This document shows positions 61,971-64,000 of a stretch of 64,000 nt of DNA, in pieces; positions within the stretch are counted from its first letter, which is position 1; every line of letters starts with the position of its first letter. The position numbers and the translations under genes were made by a program. The DNA comes from Pseudoclavibacter sp. 13-3 (GTDB lineage: Bacteria; Actinomycetota; Actinomycetes; Actinomycetales; Microbacteriaceae): contig NZ_JAJOZT010000001.1 in the NCBI RefSeq assembly GCF_021168475.1, forward strand, positions 715,238 through 779,237, written 5' to 3'. The notes beneath the pieces are model-generated. The model worked only from the letters and a program-made list of their open reading frames with translations, was not told the DNA's origin and searched no databases.

Positions 61971-63739
61971 CGGCCTGCACTCCGCCCGTCGGCATGGTCG
62001 CCGGCGACGCTCTCTTCGACGGCCTCTGGCGCGGTCTCGTCTGACGCGGGCGCGACGTCGTCACCACTTGCGTGCACGACCGGCTCTTGGTCGTCGCCGA
62101 TGCCGGTGTGCGCAGTCTCTGCCAGGTAACCGTCGACCTCGGCCAGGCGCTGCCTCTCTCCCCAGCCGAGCTGCGCGGCCATCAGATGCGAGACCTGGTC
62201 GACCGCGGCGGCCCCCCGATCGGGGTACTCGATGCTGATGCGGGTGCGCCGTTCCATCACATCGTCGAGGTGCAGCGCCCCCTCGTTCGTCACCGCGTAG
62301 ACGACTTCGGCCTGCAGGTATCCGGGGGCCCCGTCGATCTCGTCTGAGAGCTCGGGCTCGACGCCGATGAGCTCGAGCACGTCGTAGAGCAGGGTGCCGT
62401 ATCTGTTGATCAGACGGTTGACCCGCCACATCGGCCAGCCGTGAATGCGTGAGATCTCGGCTCGCTTGGCGGTGATCGCGTCGAGCCCACGGGCGCCGAG
62501 CAGTGGCGTCTGCTTCGTGCGCGAGGGCTTCTTGCGGGCCTTGCTCGGCCCGAGGGCGAAGTTCACGGCGTCTTCGGCCATCACACGATAGGTGGTCAGC
62601 TTGCCTCCGGCGATCACGGTGAGTCCCGGTGCCGGTGAGGCAACGGTGTGCTCGCGCGAGACCTTGGTCGAGGCAGTGCCTGCCTTGGTGCCGGGCTGCA
62701 GCAACGGGCGCAGACCCGCATACGTGCCCACGACATCCTCTCGAGAGATCGGGTCGGCGAGCAGCTCGTTGACGTGATCGATCAGATAGGCGATGTCTTC
62801 TTCGGTGGCGACCGGCTTCGCGTAGTCGCCGGTGTATGGCGTATCGGTCGTGCCGATGATCCAGCGGCCTTTCCACGGGATCACGAAGAGCACACTCTTC
62901 TCGGTCTGCGAGATGATGCCGGCGTGGCCGGGGATGCGCTCGCGCGGCACGACGATGTGCACGCCCTTCGACGCGAGCACTTTGAGCCCGCCGCTGGTGC
63001 CGCTGAGCGCCTCGGTCTGTTCCGTCCAGACGCCGGTGGCGTTGATCACGTTCTTCGCGCGCACGGTGAAGGTCTTGCCGCTCTCGCGATCGAGCACCTC
63101 GGCCCCGCGCACGCGATCGAACTCGTCGGTGATGAGAGCGGTGACCTTGGCCCGGTTGACCGCACGGGCGCCGAAGTGCGCAGCGGTGCGCACCAGTGTC
63201 GAGACGAGGCGGGCGTCGTCGATGCGAGCGTCGTAATAGCGGATGCCGCCGGCCAGTCGATTCTCATCGAGCCCGGGGAACAGCTCGTGCAGCCCCCGCT
63301 TCGTGAGGTGTCGGTGCCCGGGCACGGCTGGCATGCCGCCCAGCCAGGCCATGCTGTCGTAGAGCGTGATGCCGCTGCCGACGTAGGCCCGCTCGGTGAC
63401 AGCCCGGTGCAGCGGGTAGATGAACGGCACCGGCACGGCAAGATGCGGGGCGATGACGCGCAGCAGCAGATTGCGCTCGAGAATCGCCTCGTGCACCAGC
63501 ACGAAGTCGAGCATCTCGAGATACCGAAGCCCCCCGTGCAGCAGCTTGCTCGACCAGCTCGACGTGCCTGAGGCCCAGTCGTCTGCCTCGACGATGCCGA
63601 CCTTCAGCCCGCGCGTCGCGGCGTCCAGCGCGATGCCGGCGCCGGTGACGCCTCCACCGATCACGAGCACATCCAGCGTCGAGTCGCTGACGGTCTCGAT
63701 TGCCTGCTGCCTGGTCTGCGCGTTCAGAATGCTGCTCAC
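61967..63739 (-). CDS. glpD: Glycerol-3-phosphate dehydrogenase (FAD)
   Basis: Oxidises glycerol 3-phosphate to DHAP at the membrane. FAD motif LVIGGGVTGAGIALDAATRGL, then SGTSSWSSKLLHGGLRYLE, KGRWIIGTTDTPYTGDY and GGKLTTYRVMAEDAV. C-terminal helical DAO_C domain. The start is GTG 63739 with GAGGGGAG upstream. Length is 590 aa; the last 50 residues are an acidic, low-complexity tail. First gene of the glp operon. Confidence 0.96.
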   Translation of the reverse strand: MSSILNAQTRQQAIETVSDSTLDVLVIGGGVTGAGIALDAATRGLKVGIVEADDWASGTSSWSSKLLHGGLRYLEMLDFVLVHEAILERNLLLRVIAPHLAVPVPFIYPLHRAVTERAYVGSGITLYDSMAWLGGMPAVPGHRHLTKRGLHELFPGLDENRLAGGIRYYDARIDDARLVSTLVRTAAHFGARAVNRAKVTALITDEFDRVRGAEVLDRESGKTFTVRAKNVINATGVWTEQTEALSGTSGGLKVLASKGVHIVVPRERIPGHAGIISQTEKSVLFVIPWKGRWIIGTTDTPYTGDYAKPVATEEDIAYLIDHVNELLADPISREDVVGTYAGLRPLLQPGTKAGTASTKVSREHTVASPAPGLTVIAGGKLTTYRVMAEDAVNFALGPSKARKKPSRTKQTPLLGARGLDAITAKRAEISRIHGWPMWRVNRLINRYGTLLYDVLELIGVEPELSDEIDGAPGYLQAEVVYAVTNEGALHLDDVMERRTRISIEYPDRGAAAVDQVSHLMAAQLGWGERQRLAEVDGYLAETAHTGIGDDQEPVVHASGDDVAPASDETAPEAVEESVAGDHADGRSAGR

Positions 63740-63810
63740 CGTGCTCCCCTCGTCGTACGCTCGCACCTGCGACGGTACTGGCGCTGCCGAGTGAAGTGTG
63801 CGGCCGCGCT

Positions 63811-63844
63811 CCACCAGTCTAGGCCGCAGCCTTGAGACTGGTGG
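63811..63844 (-). promoter_or_regulatory. Inverted repeat over the putative glpD promoter
   Basis: CCACCAGTCT (63811-63820) and AGACTGGTGG (63835-63844) are a perfect 10-bp pair, with an inner AGGC-CGCA-GCCT stem. On the minus strand it contains a -10-like TAGACT (63821-63816) about 75 bp before the glpD start. Either an operator for the glp operon or a terminator of the gene beyond the window. Confidence 0.5.
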
Positions 63845-63940
63845 AGACGACGGCGACGACAGCCTCGACGAGCCCGCTGTCGTCTGACTGCGCTGGCACC
63901 TGCGGCGCCATGACGAAAAGGCCCGGTCAGCGGCGACGCG

Positions 63941-64000
63941 TCACGACGGCAGCCGAACGGGTGCGGTCACCGTCGAGTAGAGCCGGTTGCCGGTCGCCCG
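63941..64000 (-). CDS. Possible 3' end of a gene outside the window
   Basis: An open minus-strand frame enters from the window edge and stops at TGA (63943-63941), giving 19 residues ending STVTAPVRLPS. Composition is plausible for a protein end, but the piece is too short to identify. The 200 bp between it and glpD show no other gene. Confidence 0.3.
   Translation of the reverse strand, partial: RATGNRLYSTVTAPVRLPS

Overview
The window is a high-GC, densely packed bacterial chromosome segment. Gene content points to an actinobacterium of the order Micrococcales, most likely Microbacteriaceae. The reasons are a C50-carotenoid operon (crtE-B-I-Ye-Yf/Eb), a GuaB3-type IMPDH paralogue, a mycothiol-linked DsbA-type reductase, MocR-controlled pdxST, LAxTG wall-sorting signals, a lone groES with a perfect CIRCE element, and many 4-nt ATGA start/stop overlaps. 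The family assignment is inference. No tRNA, rRNA, CRISPR array, transposase or prophage gene was seen.

Layout. 1-4901 (minus): carotenoid operon whose last visible gene is an in-frame fusion of CrtYf with a CrtEb prenyltransferase; it is divergent from a MarR regulator (5052-5639), with a palindrome exactly between the -35 and -10 of the crt promoter. 5685-8969: DsbA-like reductase, ogt, NAD(P)HX epimerase, prolyl aminopeptidase. 9224-11604: YtrA-like GntR regulator, ABC ATPase and permease behind an inverted repeat. 11733-14986: pdxT and pdxS, divergent from their MocR activator pdxR. 14978-21720: YciI-like protein, MMPL transporter, NAD-dependent epimerase, BI-1 protein, FadR-type regulator and MFS transporter.

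21730-28775 (minus) holds the least familiar module: a 305-aa surface protein with a LARTG sorting signal, translationally coupled to a 1096-aa secreted protein of unknown function, followed by a 914-aa ATPase-LuxR regulator. 28963-32514 carries an MFS transporter, repetitive non-coding DNA and a DUF559 protein. 32574-38776 (minus) is a purine block guaB-guaB3-surf1-DUF3817-guaA. 38940-42713 (plus) encodes a branched-chain amino-acid/amide ABC transporter; its binding protein lies convergently at 43167-44429 beyond a hairpin-rich spacer.

45009-49758: groES with CIRCE, a THUMP-like methyltransferase with a Gly-rich repeat tail, a secreted LAETG-anchored ParB-like (ParBc_2) protein with a PHO-box-like promoter, and a DUF4190 protein. 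49804-57610: conserved housekeeping block tsaD-rimI-tsaB-tsaE-alr, acpS, glmS and divergent coaA, covering tRNA t6A synthesis, D-Ala, ACP activation, amino-sugar and CoA supply. 57698-63739 (minus): glycerol operon glpD - MalT-like LuxR regulator - glpK.

The best candidates for something undescribed are the LARTG/giant secreted protein/LuxR module, the surface-anchored ParBc_2 protein under a PHO-like box, and the CrtYf-CrtEb fusion.
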